Part shown: positions 25,076 through 36,100 of the stretch, in pieces | How positions within the stretch are numbered: the stretch's first letter is position 1 | Layout of the letters: every line of letters begins with the position of its first letter | Assembly: GCA_036164085.1 (NCBI GenBank) | Contig: JAYZJV010000011.1 | Span: 1 to 48,863, forward strand | Length of the DNA: 48,863 bases | Origin: TMED-70 sp036164085 | Lineage (GTDB): Bacteria > Chloroflexota > Dehalococcoidia > Lucifugimonadales > Lucifugimonadaceae | Direction: 5' to 3' | The notes under the pieces: generated by a model | Seen by the model: the letters and a program-made list of their open reading frames with translations, nothing else | Database searches by the model: none | What the model was told of the DNA's origin: nothing | Program-made: the position numbers and the translations under genes

Positions 25076-26395
25076 GAATTTGATTTCTAAAGCTTTTTGA
25101 TTGTTTTTTTCAACGTATGAACTAATTGATTGTTTTATTCCCAATACCCATAAAATTTCTTTTTTTGACTCTAAAATAAAAATATTTTTTTTATCTTGAA
25201 TATTTTTATTATTTGATAATATTTTTTTTACTCTTGTATATGTATTTGGCATTGAGTGAATTTTATCTCCTTCTTTTCTCATTCTTATAATTAATTTTTC
25301 ATTATAATAATTCTCATTTATATAGATTAAGTTTTTATTCTTCTGTTTTACATTTTTTGGTTTTTTTATAAGCCGAGTTGTAATTTGTAGATCTTCTATC
25401 AACATTGTTTTACCTGGAATTAATACTTTTTTATTTAGATAGAATTTTTTTTTATTTTCTAACAAATCTTCAAACAATAAATCGTCATCTTTTCTGAATA
25501 TTCTCATTTTTCCTGGTAAGTTTTCAGAAAAAGATTTTTCTAAAAGTATATTTTCAAACATTTGATAATGATTACTACCTAGAAAATTATCAGGTCTATA
25601 GTTTTTATACTCTTCATTTAAAATTTCTAAGCCTCTATTAATTGCTAAATTTTTATATTTACCAAATCTAATTTTTTTTTTATTGTTTCTTTTTTTTATG
25701 ACTTTTGAAAGAGAGTTTACAGATTCTAAAAATTTTGGATTTATTTGTTCTATTTCTGGAATTATTTTATTTCTTAATGTATTTCTTGAATAACAATTTT
25801 TTTTGTTTGACGAATCAATTACAAATTCAAGTTTTTGCCTTTCACATAAATCCAAAATAAATATTTTTTTTAATCCAATGAGAGGTCTGTAAATGGATAA
25901 TGACGTTTTTTCAAAGTTGATTGATTTGTGCTTGTTGATTCCTTCTAAGCCCTTCATTCCACTGCCTCTAATTATATTTAATAATATTGTTTCGATGTGA
26001 TCGTTAAAGTTATGACCTAGAAAAATATTTTTTGTTTTATATTTCAAAGATAAGTCTTTGAAAATTTTTATTCTTATGTCTCTTGCTTTTTCCTGAATAC
26101 TATTTAATTTACTATCTATAGGACAAATAAATTTTTCTAATTTTATGCTTTCATCTTTGCATATCTTTGTAACCAATTTTTCATCGTTGTCTGATTCTCT
26201 TCCTCTTAATTTATAATTTATATGAACTGCAATAATATTTTTATTAGGATCTTTTATTGATTTAGTTAAAAAATCTAATAGTAACCTTGAGTCAGGACCT
26301 CCAGAAAATCCTAAAATCACTTTTGTTTTGCCTTCTAAAATTTTTTGAGGGATTTCAGATATTAAGTTTTTGTATACATCATTGATTTTCAACAT
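25058..26395 (-). CDS. tilS: tRNA(Ile)-lysidine synthetase
   Basis: A 445-residue ATP-dependent enzyme that converts the wobble C of the AUA-reading tRNA-Ile to lysidine. The PP-loop is SGGPDS (31-36), followed by HINYKLRGRES and the RDIRIKIF and GHNFNDHIETILLNIIRGSGMKGLEGI segments that define TilS. The C-terminal domain (about 350-445) with IRMRKEGDKI is present. The start overlaps the end of the upstream corC-like gene by 17 bases, so the two are coupled. Confidence 0.94.
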   Translation of the reverse strand: MLKINDVYKNLISEIPQKILEGKTKVILGFSGGPDSRLLLDFLTKSIKDPNKNIIAVHINYKLRGRESDNDEKLVTKICKDESIKLEKFICPIDSKLNSIQEKARDIRIKIFKDLSLKYKTKNIFLGHNFNDHIETILLNIIRGSGMKGLEGINKHKSINFEKTSLSIYRPLIGLKKIFILDLCERQKLEFVIDSSNKKNCYSRNTLRNKIIPEIEQINPKFLESVNSLSKVIKKRNNKKKIRFGKYKNLAINRGLEILNEEYKNYRPDNFLGSNHYQMFENILLEKSFSENLPGKMRIFRKDDDLLFEDLLENKKKFYLNKKVLIPGKTMLIEDLQITTRLIKKPKNVKQKNKNLIYINENYYNEKLIIRMRKEGDKIHSMPNTYTRVKKILSNNKNIQDKKNIFILESKKEILWVLGIKQSISSYVEKNNQKALEIKFLKNPI

Positions 26396-27665
26396 TTTTT
26401 TTTGTTGTATTAGCAGGAATTCTTATTTGTATTTTTGAAATTTTATTTTTTTTCGTTTCGGTAATTGTAAATCTATATCCTTTATAGTTTGTCCTTGTGT
26501 TTTGTTCAGGAATTGTTTGCAACCTATCTATAATAAAACCTGCAAGTGTTTCATACCTGCCTTCAGGAATGTCTATATTCATTTCATCATTAATTTCATT
26601 TATAGAGATGCTAGCATCAACCAAATAGAGATCATTTCCAGTCTTTAAAATCTTATTTATATTATTCCCGCCTTCTTCTATACTTTCTCCTACAATTTTT
26701 TCTAAGCATTTTGATAATGTTAGAATTCCTGATATTTCTCCAAATTCATCAATAGCAAGAGTAATTTTATTTCCTGTATTTTGAAATTCTTCTAATAATT
26801 CATCGAGTAATTTCATTTCAGGAGAAAATAATGCATCTTTAATTAAATTATTTATGGGCTTACTCGTATCTGATGATTCGCTAGATAAATATAACATTAC
26901 TTCTTTCACGCTTATTATCCCCAAAATCTCATCTAGAGAACCATCGCAAACAGGGAATCTTGTATGAGGCGTTTTTTTATATATTTTTAAAAATGAATTT
27001 ATAGAAATATTTTTATCTACCCAAATAATTTCAGGCTTTGGAGTCATAATATCCTTTATTTGCATCTCTCCGAATCTAAAAACATTTTCTAGCATTTCAC
27101 CTTGAGCAGATTCTACAGTACCTTCTTCTTCTCCTAAATCAATCAATTTTCTTAATTCTCCTTTTGTAACTAAAGGATTTTCTTCTATTGTAGATTTTAG
27201 AAAAGTTTTTGTGATTATTTTTGGGACCATTGCAAAAGCCCAGACTGCTGGTCCAGAAATAAACATAAGACTTCTTATTATATTTATAACTAAAAGAGAC
27301 CATTTATCAGCAATCCTGGTAGAAATTGATTTTGGTGTTAATTCACCGAAAGTTACTACTATAATTGTAGAAATAGCAGTTGCAATTATAACGCTTGCAA
27401 AACTACCTTTACCGAATAAATTGATTATTAATGTTCCTACTAAAGTTGCGATAAGAACATTTAGTAAATTACCGAACAACAAAAGTGTTCCAAAAAACTT
27501 TTCGTTTTCTTCAAGAGTTTTTTCTATTGCCTCAGCTTTTTTGTTGCCTTGATCAGATAAATTTCTTATTCTAACTCTATTTACAGCTATAATCGAAGCT
27601 TCAGAAGCACTTATGAATGCACTTCCAAACAGAGCTAGAACGATTATTATAATTAAAACTTCCAC
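26379..27665 (-). CDS. CorC/HlyC-type membrane protein (DUF21-CBS-CorC_HlyC)
   Basis: A 428-residue protein. The DUF21/CNNM domain (about 1-190) has four helices and begins ALFGSAFISASEASIIAVNRVR. A CBS pair follows (about 195-325, with IKDIMTPKPEIIWVD, HTRFPVCD and LLEEFQNTGNKITLAIDEFGEISGILTL). The C-terminal CorC_HlyC domain is about 340-420 (YLVDASISINEIN, YETLAGFIIDRL). Relatives are Mg/Co efflux proteins or Na-Mg exchangers. The start is GTG at 27665. It follows recA by 57 bases, in the same direction as tilS. Confidence 0.92.
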   Translation of the reverse strand: MEVLIIIIVLALFGSAFISASEASIIAVNRVRIRNLSDQGNKKAEAIEKTLEENEKFFGTLLLFGNLLNVLIATLVGTLIINLFGKGSFASVIIATAISTIIVVTFGELTPKSISTRIADKWSLLVINIIRSLMFISGPAVWAFAMVPKIITKTFLKSTIEENPLVTKGELRKLIDLGEEEGTVESAQGEMLENVFRFGEMQIKDIMTPKPEIIWVDKNISINSFLKIYKKTPHTRFPVCDGSLDEILGIISVKEVMLYLSSESSDTSKPINNLIKDALFSPEMKLLDELLEEFQNTGNKITLAIDEFGEISGILTLSKCLEKIVGESIEEGGNNINKILKTGNDLYLVDASISINEINDEMNIDIPEGRYETLAGFIIDRLQTIPEQNTRTNYKGYRFTITETKKNKISKIQIRIPANTTKKNVENQ

Positions 27666-27722
27666 AATATGATTTTACAATTAAATTCATATTAGAAAAA
27701 ATATTTTTAATTGATAAGTTCC

Positions 27723-28754
27723 TTAAGAAGCTTCTTTATCAATCTCATTTTCTTCTATAGGGTTAAGAACTAGATCTTCTATTTTTTTTGATATTTCTTC
27801 ATTATTCTTTAAGAATTTGCGGACAGATTCTCTTCCTTGCCCTAATCTTTCGCCTTGAAATGAGTAAAATGAGCCATTTTTTTCTATTATATTTTTTATT
27901 ACACCTATATCTATTAATTCTGCTTCTTTTGAAATACCTTCATTGTATAAAATTTCTATTTCTGCTTTTTTAAATGGTGGGGCAACTTTGTTTTTAACTA
28001 CCCTGACTCTTACTTTATTCCCTATTAATTCTTCTCCTATTTTTATAGATTCAGATCTTCTAAGGTCTATTCTTACTGAACTGTAAAACTTAAGAGCTCT
28101 CCCTCCAGGAGTAACTTCTGGAGAACCAAAAATCACACCTACCTTTTCTCTCAATTGGTTTATAAAAATACATGTTGTGTTCGTTTTATGCACCGTAGCT
28201 GTTAATTTCCTTAAAGCTTGAGACATGAGCCTAGCTTGGGCTCCAATGTGAAAATCTCCCATTTCACCTTCTAATTCAGCTCTTGGGACTAACGCTGCTA
28301 CTGAATCTACCACTATAATATCTAAAGCACCTGAACCTACAAGATGATCTGTAATTTCTAAAGCCTCTTCAGCAGAATTTGGTTGGGAAATCAAAAGCTC
28401 TTTATTGTTAACTCCTATTTTCTGCGCGTAACTTGGATCCATTGCATGTTCAACGTCTATGTATGCAGCTTGTCCACCATTTTTTTGTGCCTGAGCTAAG
28501 CACGATAGTGCAAGTGTGCTTTTACCTGCACTTTCTGCACCGAATATTTCTACTATTCTCCCTCTAGGAACCCCGCCAATACCAAGAGCTAGATCAAGAC
28601 CTATTGATCCGGTAGAAATTGACTGTATATTTTCAGCAATGTCCCCTGATTCGTTCATTCGCATCACGGCACCTTTACCAAAACTTTTCTCTATCTGCTC
28701 AATTGTTAGCTCAATTGTTTTATTTTCGGTTTTAACAGTTTTTTTGTTAGCCAC
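27723..28754 (-). CDS. recA: Recombinase RecA
   Basis: A 343-residue RecA, full length. Walker A GAESAGKST (72-80), AYIDVEHAMD, the DNA-binding L1 and L2 region (GAQARLMSQALRKLTA, INQLREKVGVIFGSPEVTPGG) and the ALKFYSSVR signature are all intact. The start is GTG at 28754, supported by TAGGAG seven bases before it. It has its own promoter with an SOS-type box (see 28786-28815), consistent with induction by DNA damage, where RecA filaments trigger LexA self-cleavage. lexA is not in the window. Confidence 0.98.
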   Translation of the reverse strand: MANKKTVKTENKTIELTIEQIEKSFGKGAVMRMNESGDIAENIQSISTGSIGLDLALGIGGVPRGRIVEIFGAESAGKSTLALSCLAQAQKNGGQAAYIDVEHAMDPSYAQKIGVNNKELLISQPNSAEEALEITDHLVGSGALDIIVVDSVAALVPRAELEGEMGDFHIGAQARLMSQALRKLTATVHKTNTTCIFINQLREKVGVIFGSPEVTPGGRALKFYSSVRIDLRRSESIKIGEELIGNKVRVRVVKNKVAPPFKKAEIEILYNEGISKEAELIDIGVIKNIIEKNGSFYSFQGERLGQGRESVRKFLKNNEEISKKIEDLVLNPIEENEIDKEAS

Positions 28755-28785
28755 TTTTATGTCTCCTAGATGTTAGTATTTAATG

Positions 28786-28815
28786 AATATAGCACAAATG
28801 TTCTAATATTATCAA
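28786..28815 (-). promoter_or_regulatory. recA promoter with a LexA-type box
   Basis: Read on the minus strand: TTGATA (-35, 28815-28810), an 18-base spacer and TATATT (-10, 28791-28786). The spacer ends in GAACATTTGTGC (28803-28792), one base off the palindromic GAAC-N4-GTTC. Its place between -35 and -10 is the same as that of the first box at 6390-6401. Confidence 0.65.
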
Positions 28816-28836
28816 GTTATATGTCTTCGATGTTTT

Positions 28837-29958
28837 TTAATCTGGTCTAGCTTGAAGCTCCACTTCTATTTCCTGATATTGATAATCTCTTACTACTTCT
28901 ATTTTTACTATATCCCCAGCCTGAGTGTTAAGTGCTAAATAGGACATTAAGTCTTCAAATGTATCAACTTTGTATTCATCTATTTTTGTTATTATATCTC
29001 CATCAAAATTTAGATCAGGTTGAATTGATGAATCTCCTTTTATTCCAGCCAGATGGGCTGGTCCTTCGTTTAGTACATTTAAAATTAATAGACCTTTAAA
29101 ATTGTCTTCTACATTGGCTCTAATCCTAGATCCATAATCTAAATTTAAAGCATTTATACCTAAATATGAATAAAAATGCTGATTACCATCAATAATATTT
29201 GGAACAACTTTTTTTGCTAAATTGATAGGGACAGCAAATCCAACTCCTGAATTTTGTCTAGAATCACTTTTTATTTGAGTATTTATTCCTATTACTTTTC
29301 CTTTTGAATTTAATAATGGTCCTCCAGAATTTCCGGGATTAATTGCGGCATCTGTTTGAATGACGTTTGGGATTTTATAAGGAGTAAAACTTGAATCTAG
29401 GGTTCTTCCAATAGCACTAACTATACCTGTTGTAAGCGTGAATTCTTGGTCAAAAGGACTACCTATTGCCAATGTCAATTCTCCAGGTGAAATGACATCT
29501 GAATCATATAATTCTAAAGGAGAGAAAAGATTGTTTGATTGATTTTTATCTATTTGGATTATGGCTAAATCAGAATAGGAGTCGTAACCTTTTATTTCAG
29601 CTTTATATTCATTGTCTTTATAAGTTCTAACTAATATTGCTTTTTTATTTGATGATATTGCTGGCTGTATTACATGATAATTTGTAAGAATATTTCCTTC
29701 TGCATCCCAAAAAAATCCAGCACCTGCTGCTGATCTATTAGTAGGTATTCCTTGAGAGTCTATATTATATAAATTTATTTGAACTACAGACTCAACTACT
29801 TTAGTAAAAGTTTCTTTGTATTGTTTTTCAAAAATCGAAGAAATTTCACTAGGGTTATATTCTTTCTCTATCTGAGCTTCTTGCCAATCTTGGTTATCAC
29901 ATCCAATACACACTAAAAGAGAAAAGATTGTATAAATTATTATTTTATTAATATTCAT
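28837..29958 (-). CDS. HtrA/DegP-type serine protease, lipoprotein with PDZ domain
   Basis: A 373-residue S1C protease anchored as a lipoprotein: signal peptide ending VCIGC with Cys20. The catalytic triad is complete: His95 (NYHVI), Asp130 (YSDLAII) and Ser211 (NPGNSGGPL). A single PDZ domain covers about 265-370. Relatives degrade or refold misfolded exported proteins. Here it would work on the outer face of the cytoplasmic membrane. Lipid anchoring replaces the transmembrane helix found in many HtrA proteins. It lies 32 bases behind nadE and before recA on the same strand. Confidence 0.93.
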   Translation of the reverse strand: MNINKIIIYTIFSLLVCIGCDNQDWQEAQIEKEYNPSEISSIFEKQYKETFTKVVESVVQINLYNIDSQGIPTNRSAAGAGFFWDAEGNILTNYHVIQPAISSNKKAILVRTYKDNEYKAEIKGYDSYSDLAIIQIDKNQSNNLFSPLELYDSDVISPGELTLAIGSPFDQEFTLTTGIVSAIGRTLDSSFTPYKIPNVIQTDAAINPGNSGGPLLNSKGKVIGINTQIKSDSRQNSGVGFAVPINLAKKVVPNIIDGNQHFYSYLGINALNLDYGSRIRANVEDNFKGLLILNVLNEGPAHLAGIKGDSSIQPDLNFDGDIITKIDEYKVDTFEDLMSYLALNTQAGDIVKIEVVRDYQYQEIEVELQARPD

Positions 29959-29990
29959 GGTTTTTATTATAGTTTAGAAATATGGATTTT

Positions 29991-31712
29991 TTATGAAGAT
30001 TTATATTCGGTATATGTATACTCATAATTAGATGCTAAAGGATATCTTCTATCTCTTCCAAATGCTAAGGGCGTTATTTTAATCCCAGGAGGAGATTGTC
30101 TTCTTTTGTATTCATTTCTATCAATCATTTTTAATATATCTAATATTTCTTTCTTAGAAATACTTTTTCGTATTTCTTTATTGTTTACTATCTTATTGAA
30201 ATTTTCTTTTTTTTCGATATAAAGCTCGATTATCATGTCTAAAACTTTATAATCAGGCAATGAATCTTGATCTAATTGATCAGGTTTTAACTCTGCTGAC
30301 GGCGGTTTATTTATAATGTTTTTTGGAATGATTTCTTTTTTAGTATTTATATAGTCTGAAATCTCATATACTAACGTTTTTGGGACATCTTTTAAAACTG
30401 AAAAACCTCCAGCCATATCACCGTATAATGTGGCATAACCAGTCGCCATCTCAGATTTATTCCCAGTGGATAATACAAGGTAAGAAAATTTATTTGAAAT
30501 AGCCATTATGATATTTCCTCTTATTCTGGCTTGTAAATTTTCTTCGGCGTTATTTTCTTCTGTTCTTTTAAAAAGACTATCTAGACTCATTAACATTGAT
30601 TTGTGTGTCTCAAGAATAGGAATTGAAATAAGATCAAGCCCTAGGTTTTTGCATAAGTCTTCAGAATCTGAGACTGAATGAGATGAAGAATATTTAGAAG
30701 GCAGAGTTACAGCTGTTACATTTTTACTACCCATGGCCTTACAAGCTATCGAAGTTACTAAGGCAGAATCTATTCCTCCTGATAGACTAACTAAGCATTT
30801 TTTGAATCCATTTTTCTGAGCATAATCTTTTGTACCTAATATTAATGCATTTAAAATGTCTTGAATTTTAGATGATTTGTATATTTTAGAAGAAACGGAT
30901 ATTTTTTTATGGGAATTTATGCCAATATTTTTTTCAATTATTTTAAATTTGTCATTAGTGTTAATAAATTCTTTTCTTTCTGTTTCAATTTGTATTTCTT
31001 CGGTTTTTTCTATGAAACTGGGCATACCTAAAATTTTCTTTCCTTTATTGTCATACACTAAAGAACTTCCATCAAAAACAAGTTCGTCTTGACCTCCAAT
31101 TGCGTTAACATAAACTAGATATGCATTACATTTTTTTGAAACATTTGATAATAACTTTTCTCTAAGCTTCTTTTTGTCTTTGTCAAAAGGAGAGCCATTA
31201 ATATTGATTAATAGATTGCATCCTAATTCAGATTGAACTTTGCATACTTCGAAATCTTCCCAAATATCCTCACAGATACTTATGCCTATTTTAATACCTT
31301 TATTATTTAGAGTAATTATTTGATTTCCAGGTGAAAAATATCTTTTTTCATCAAAAACTCCATAATTTGGAAGTTTGTTTTTTCTGTAAATTCCTATTAA
31401 TTTTTTATTTGATATTACTGCAGCAGAATTATAGATTTTGTCTTTTTCTTGATCAATAAATCCAACTATCGCCGTTATGTTAGCTGTAGAGTTTATTATT
31501 TTATTTAAAGCGAGTCTGTTATTTTGTATAAAAGTGTTACTTAATACCAAGTCTTCTGGTGGATAACCAGTTATTGTCAGTTCAGGGAAACAGACTATAT
31601 CACAATTTTTTTTAACAGCCTGTCTAATTTTTTGAATAATTTTTTTACTATTGGAATTTAATGAGCCAACTTTGGTGTTTATTTGATTAATGGATATCTT
31701 TATATTAGACAT
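29991..31712 (-). CDS. nadE: Glutamine-dependent NAD+ synthetase
   Basis: A 573-residue two-domain enzyme that amidates deamido-NAD. The N-terminal nitrilase-type glutaminase domain has the triad Glu44 (FPELTITGY), Lys113 (YRKNKLPN) and Cys147 (ISICEDIW). The C-terminal synthetase has the PP-loop SGGIDS (311-316) and conserved STGNKSEMATGYATLYGD and PPSAELKPDQ. Domain interlinking is as in the glutamine-type enzymes of most free-living bacteria. It follows gltD by 19 bases, so NAD synthesis shares a transcript with glutamine/glutamate formation, its nitrogen source. Confidence 0.96.
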   Translation of the reverse strand: MSNIKISINQINTKVGSLNSNSKKIIQKIRQAVKKNCDIVCFPELTITGYPPEDLVLSNTFIQNNRLALNKIINSTANITAIVGFIDQEKDKIYNSAAVISNKKLIGIYRKNKLPNYGVFDEKRYFSPGNQIITLNNKGIKIGISICEDIWEDFEVCKVQSELGCNLLININGSPFDKDKKKLREKLLSNVSKKCNAYLVYVNAIGGQDELVFDGSSLVYDNKGKKILGMPSFIEKTEEIQIETERKEFINTNDKFKIIEKNIGINSHKKISVSSKIYKSSKIQDILNALILGTKDYAQKNGFKKCLVSLSGGIDSALVTSIACKAMGSKNVTAVTLPSKYSSSHSVSDSEDLCKNLGLDLISIPILETHKSMLMSLDSLFKRTEENNAEENLQARIRGNIIMAISNKFSYLVLSTGNKSEMATGYATLYGDMAGGFSVLKDVPKTLVYEISDYINTKKEIIPKNIINKPPSAELKPDQLDQDSLPDYKVLDMIIELYIEKKENFNKIVNNKEIRKSISKKEILDILKMIDRNEYKRRQSPPGIKITPLAFGRDRRYPLASNYEYTYTEYKSS

Positions 31713-31731
31713 CTAAAATTCCATTTTTCTA

Positions 31732-33183
31732 TTATTTGTTTCTGAAATATCCTCTTACATCAGGTAAATTAGATTTTCCTTCAAGGAATAGATCGATTTT
31801 TTTAGCACATGTTCGACCGCTTGCAATAGCATGAACTACTAATGATTGCCCTCTTTGCATATCCCCACAAGAAAAAACACCATCTATATTAGTCATCAAA
31901 TTATCATCAGTTTTAACATTTCCTCTTTCATCAAATGTTACTGTTAAGTTATTTAGTAAGCCTTCTTGTAAAGGATGAACAAATCCCATAGCTAATAAAA
32001 CTAAATCAGCTTTTATTTCAAACATACTGTTATTGATTGGTTTTAAATCAGGCCTTCCTGTTTCTTTATTATCAACCCATTCAACTTTTTCACAAACTAA
32101 CTTTTCCACTTTGCCATTCCCTGAGAAATTTTTAGTCAATACATTGTATTCTCTTTCGCCTCCTTCTTCATGAGCGGAAGAAGTTCTAAGAATCATGGGC
32201 CACTCTGGCCAAGGATTATTTTTCATTCTAGATTCAGGTGGTTCTGGTAATATTTCTATTTGAGTGATTTTTTTAGCCCCTTGTCTTATGGAAGTTCCTA
32301 AACAATCTGCACCAGTATCACCTCCTCCAATTATTACCACATTTTTATTTTTTGCAGATATTGGGACTTTTTTTGATTCTCCTTCCCAATTTGGTTGGGA
32401 TAAGAATTCCATTGCAAAATGGACCCCATCTAAAGATCTTCCTTCAATTGGCAGATCTCTTGGAACAGTTGAACCCCCTGCAAGGCAAATAGCATCAAAT
32501 TCTTTTTTTAATTTTTCTGATGTAATATCTATTCCTACATTAGTTGAACATATAAATTCAATTCCTTCCTTTACCATCAATTCGATTCTTCTTTGAACTA
32601 CACTTTTTTCTAATTTAAATTCTGGTATCCCGTATCTAAGTAAACCTCCAGGCTCTTCACTTCTTTCATAAACAGTTACTTTATGTCCAGCTCTGTTTAA
32701 TTGTTGAGATGCTGCTAGTCCAGCTGGTCCCGAGCCTATAACTGCTATTTTCTTTCCAGTTCTGAATTTCGGAGGTTCTGGCTTAACTAACCCAGATTCA
32801 AATGCTTTTTCTATTATGTTTTTTTCAATCATCTCTATAGTTACAGGATCATTATTTATAGAGAGTGTGCATGAAGATTCACATGGAGCAGGGCAAATCC
32901 TTCCAGTAAATTCAGGAAAATTATTTGTTGCAGATAATCTTTTATATGCAGTTTCCCAATCTTGGTTATAAACTAGGTCATTCCATTCAGGTATTAAATT
33001 TCCTAATGGGCATCCATTATTGCAAAAAGGGACACCACAATCCATACATCTTGAGGCTTGAACTGAAGCTTCCTCTTTTGACCAAGGAACATAAATTTCT
33101 TTCCAGTTTTTAACCCTTTTATCTATAGAAAGGCGCTTTTCTGTCTTTCTGTTTACTTCTTTGAATCCTGAAACTTTACCCAT
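31732..33183 (-). CDS. gltD: Glutamate synthase small subunit
   Basis: A 483-residue NADPH-oxidising subunit of glutamate synthase. The N-terminal region holds two 4Fe-4S cysteine clusters (ASRCMDCGVPFCNNGCPLGNLIPEWN and CPAPCESSCTL). Two nucleotide-binding folds follow: FAD site VIGSGPAGLAASQQL and NADPH site VIIGGGDTGADCLGTSIRQGA. The terminal segment with VFSCGDMQRGQSLVVHAI is typical. It delivers electrons to GltB. Its start overlaps the gltB stop by eight bases, in keeping with a fixed stoichiometry. Confidence 0.96.
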   Translation of the reverse strand: MGKVSGFKEVNRKTEKRLSIDKRVKNWKEIYVPWSKEEASVQASRCMDCGVPFCNNGCPLGNLIPEWNDLVYNQDWETAYKRLSATNNFPEFTGRICPAPCESSCTLSINNDPVTIEMIEKNIIEKAFESGLVKPEPPKFRTGKKIAVIGSGPAGLAASQQLNRAGHKVTVYERSEEPGGLLRYGIPEFKLEKSVVQRRIELMVKEGIEFICSTNVGIDITSEKLKKEFDAICLAGGSTVPRDLPIEGRSLDGVHFAMEFLSQPNWEGESKKVPISAKNKNVVIIGGGDTGADCLGTSIRQGAKKITQIEILPEPPESRMKNNPWPEWPMILRTSSAHEEGGEREYNVLTKNFSGNGKVEKLVCEKVEWVDNKETGRPDLKPINNSMFEIKADLVLLAMGFVHPLQEGLLNNLTVTFDERGNVKTDDNLMTNIDGVFSCGDMQRGQSLVVHAIASGRTCAKKIDLFLEGKSNLPDVRGYFRNK

Positions 33184-36100
33184 TGATTTTTTCTGTTCTT
33201 TTCATTTCTGCTTTTTCTAATATTTTGGCGTAATCTCTAGGGATCACTTTTTTAAACTTATTTATTTCATTTTTCCAATTTTTTATTATTCTATTAGCTT
33301 GATTAGAATTAGTATATTTTATGTGATTTTTAATAAGAGATAATAATATTTCTTCGTCTTTTGATTTTACTAATATTTTCTCTATGTCAGATAGTTCAGA
33401 ATTAAAATTTTGTTTAAAAGTTGAGTTTGGGTCATAAACATATGCTATTCCTCCACTCATACCAGCTGCAAAATTACTTCCAACATCTCCAAGTACAACT
33501 ACATTTCCGCCAGTCATATATTCGCAACCGTGATTACCTATCCCTTCAACTACGGCATTTGCAGCAGAATTTCTTACGCAAAACCTTTCTCCTGCTTTAC
33601 CATTTATATAAACTTCTCCTCCAGTTGCTCCATATAGAGCTACGTTTCCAATAATTATATTTTCTTCGGGAACAAAACTACTGTTTAGATTGTCAGGCTT
33701 TACAACAATTTTCCCTCCAGAAAGCCCTTTGCCAAAATAATCATTTGCATCACCAGTAAGGTTAAAGAAAACACCTTTTGAGAGGAATGCACCAAAACTT
33801 TGACCTGCTGATCCATCAAAATTTATTTTCAGATTGTCTGTTGGAATTCCTTTTTCACCATATTGTTTGGTTAACTTGCCAGAAATTATCGCTCCAACAG
33901 TTCTATTGATATTTCTAATGTTTAAGTTTAATTCTTGTTTTTCTTTTGAAATATTTTTTATATCTATTTTTTTTAATATTTTTTTATCCAAGGCTAAATC
34001 TAACTGATGATCTTGATTTGTATCACAGTATGTTTTTTGTCCTTCAATTCCAATTGGCTTATATAGAATTCTTGATAAATCTATTTTTTTAGCTTTCCAG
34101 TGGTCTATATTTTTTCGTTGGACTAATTTGTCTACCCTTCCAACCATTTCATTTACAGTCTTGAAACCTAATTTAGCCATTTCTTGCCTGAGGCTTTTTG
34201 TCAGAAATTTAAAGTAGTTCACTACGGCCTCTGGAGTACCTTTAAATAACTTTCTTAATTCTGGGTCTTGAGTTGCAACACCCACTGAACAAGTGTTTAG
34301 GTGACATTTTCTTAGCATTATACATCCCATTGTAATCAATGAAGCTGTAGCTACTCCCCATTCTTCGGCTCCTAGCATAGCAGCAATTGCTACATCTTTA
34401 CCAGTTTTGATTTGACCATCAGTCTGAACTATAATCCGATCCCTTAGCCCTTGCTCAACAAGAACCTGTTGTGTTTCAGCTACTCCTAATTCCCAAGGCA
34501 ATCCAGCGTGCCTTATAGATGATAAAGGCGATGCGCCTGTTCCACCAGAGAATCCAGAAATAAGAACTACATCAGCTTTACCTTTTGAAACACCTGCAGC
34601 GATAATTCCAACTCCTACTTCTGAAACTAATTTAACGTGAATCCTCGCATTTTCATTCACATTTTTTAAGTCATGAATTAATTGAGCCATGTCCTCAATA
34701 GAATATATATCGTGATGAGGAGGAGGGGATATCAATTCAACCCCTGGAGTTGTTTTTCTTATTGAGGCAATATAATCAGAAATTTTATGACCAGGGATTT
34801 CTCCGCCTTCTCCAGGCTTAGCTCCTTGTGCCATTTTTATTTGAATATCTTTTGAGTTGACAAGATAATTTGTTGTAACTCCAAACCTTCCAGAAGCAAC
34901 TTGTTTTACAGCAGAATTTCTAGAATCTCCGTTTGAATCTGGTGAAAATCTTGATTCATCTTCTCCCCCTTCTCCTGTATTTGATCTTGCTCCGAGCCGG
35001 TTCATTGCTATTGCAAGTGTTTCGTGCGCTTCTCTAGATATTGAACCTAATGAAATTGCACCAGTTGCAAATCTTTTCAAAATCTCGAGTTCAGATTCAA
35101 CTTCATTGATATCTATTGGTTCTGAATTTTCATAATCTATTTCTAAGAGATTCCTTATAGATATATCTCCGTAATAATCTTTGTTAGCAGCATATTCAAA
35201 TTCTTCATAAGCTTTTATGTCATCTTGAGTTGAAGCTTTTTGAAGTAGCGAAATAGTTTCCGGAGACCACATATGCCTTTCTCCTGTTCCCCTCCATAAA
35301 TATAGCCCACCTATATCTAGCTTTAAGTTTGAAGGTATTTCTGAATTTGAAAATGCATTATTATGGAAAATGAGATAATCATCACTAATTTCATCTAATC
35401 CTATTCCTCCAATTCTTGATGGAGTCCAAGTAAAAGAAATATTAATTAATTCTTCTCCAATCCCTAATGCTTCAAACTGCTGAGCTCCCATATAACTTTG
35501 CAAGGTTGAGATCCCCATCTTAGACATCGTTTTCAAAACGCCTAAGATCGAAGCTTTGCAGTAATTTTCTTGATATTTTTTTGCATCAGAATTGACCGAT
35601 AAATTTTTAATAGTGTCTAAAGCTATGAAAGGGTTAATTGCTGAAATACCATAACCAAATAAAAGTGCAAAATGATGAACCTCTCTTGCTTCTCCGGTTT
35701 CAAAAATCAAATCCACTTTGTCTCTCAAGTTTTTTCGAATAAGATGATGATGCAATGTTCCAGCTACCAAAAGAGATGGAAGTGCTCCATTTTTCTCATC
35801 TACCCCCCTGTCAGATAGAATAAATATTGAAACGTTTTCTTTAATTAATTTTTCTGCTTCTTTTTTTATATTCTCTAAAGCAGATTTAAATCCTCTTTTG
35901 CCTTTATTAACATCAAAAAGTGTAGAAATTCTTCTAGCTTTAATTCCTTCACTTTCAACGGATAAAATTTTATCTATTTCTTCATTTAATAAAATGGGTC
36001 TTTCAATCTTTATCAATTCAGCATGTTCAGATGATTCAGATAATAAGTTTTCTCTTTTACCAACCAATATGCTCATTTGTGTTACCATTTTCTCTCTTAT

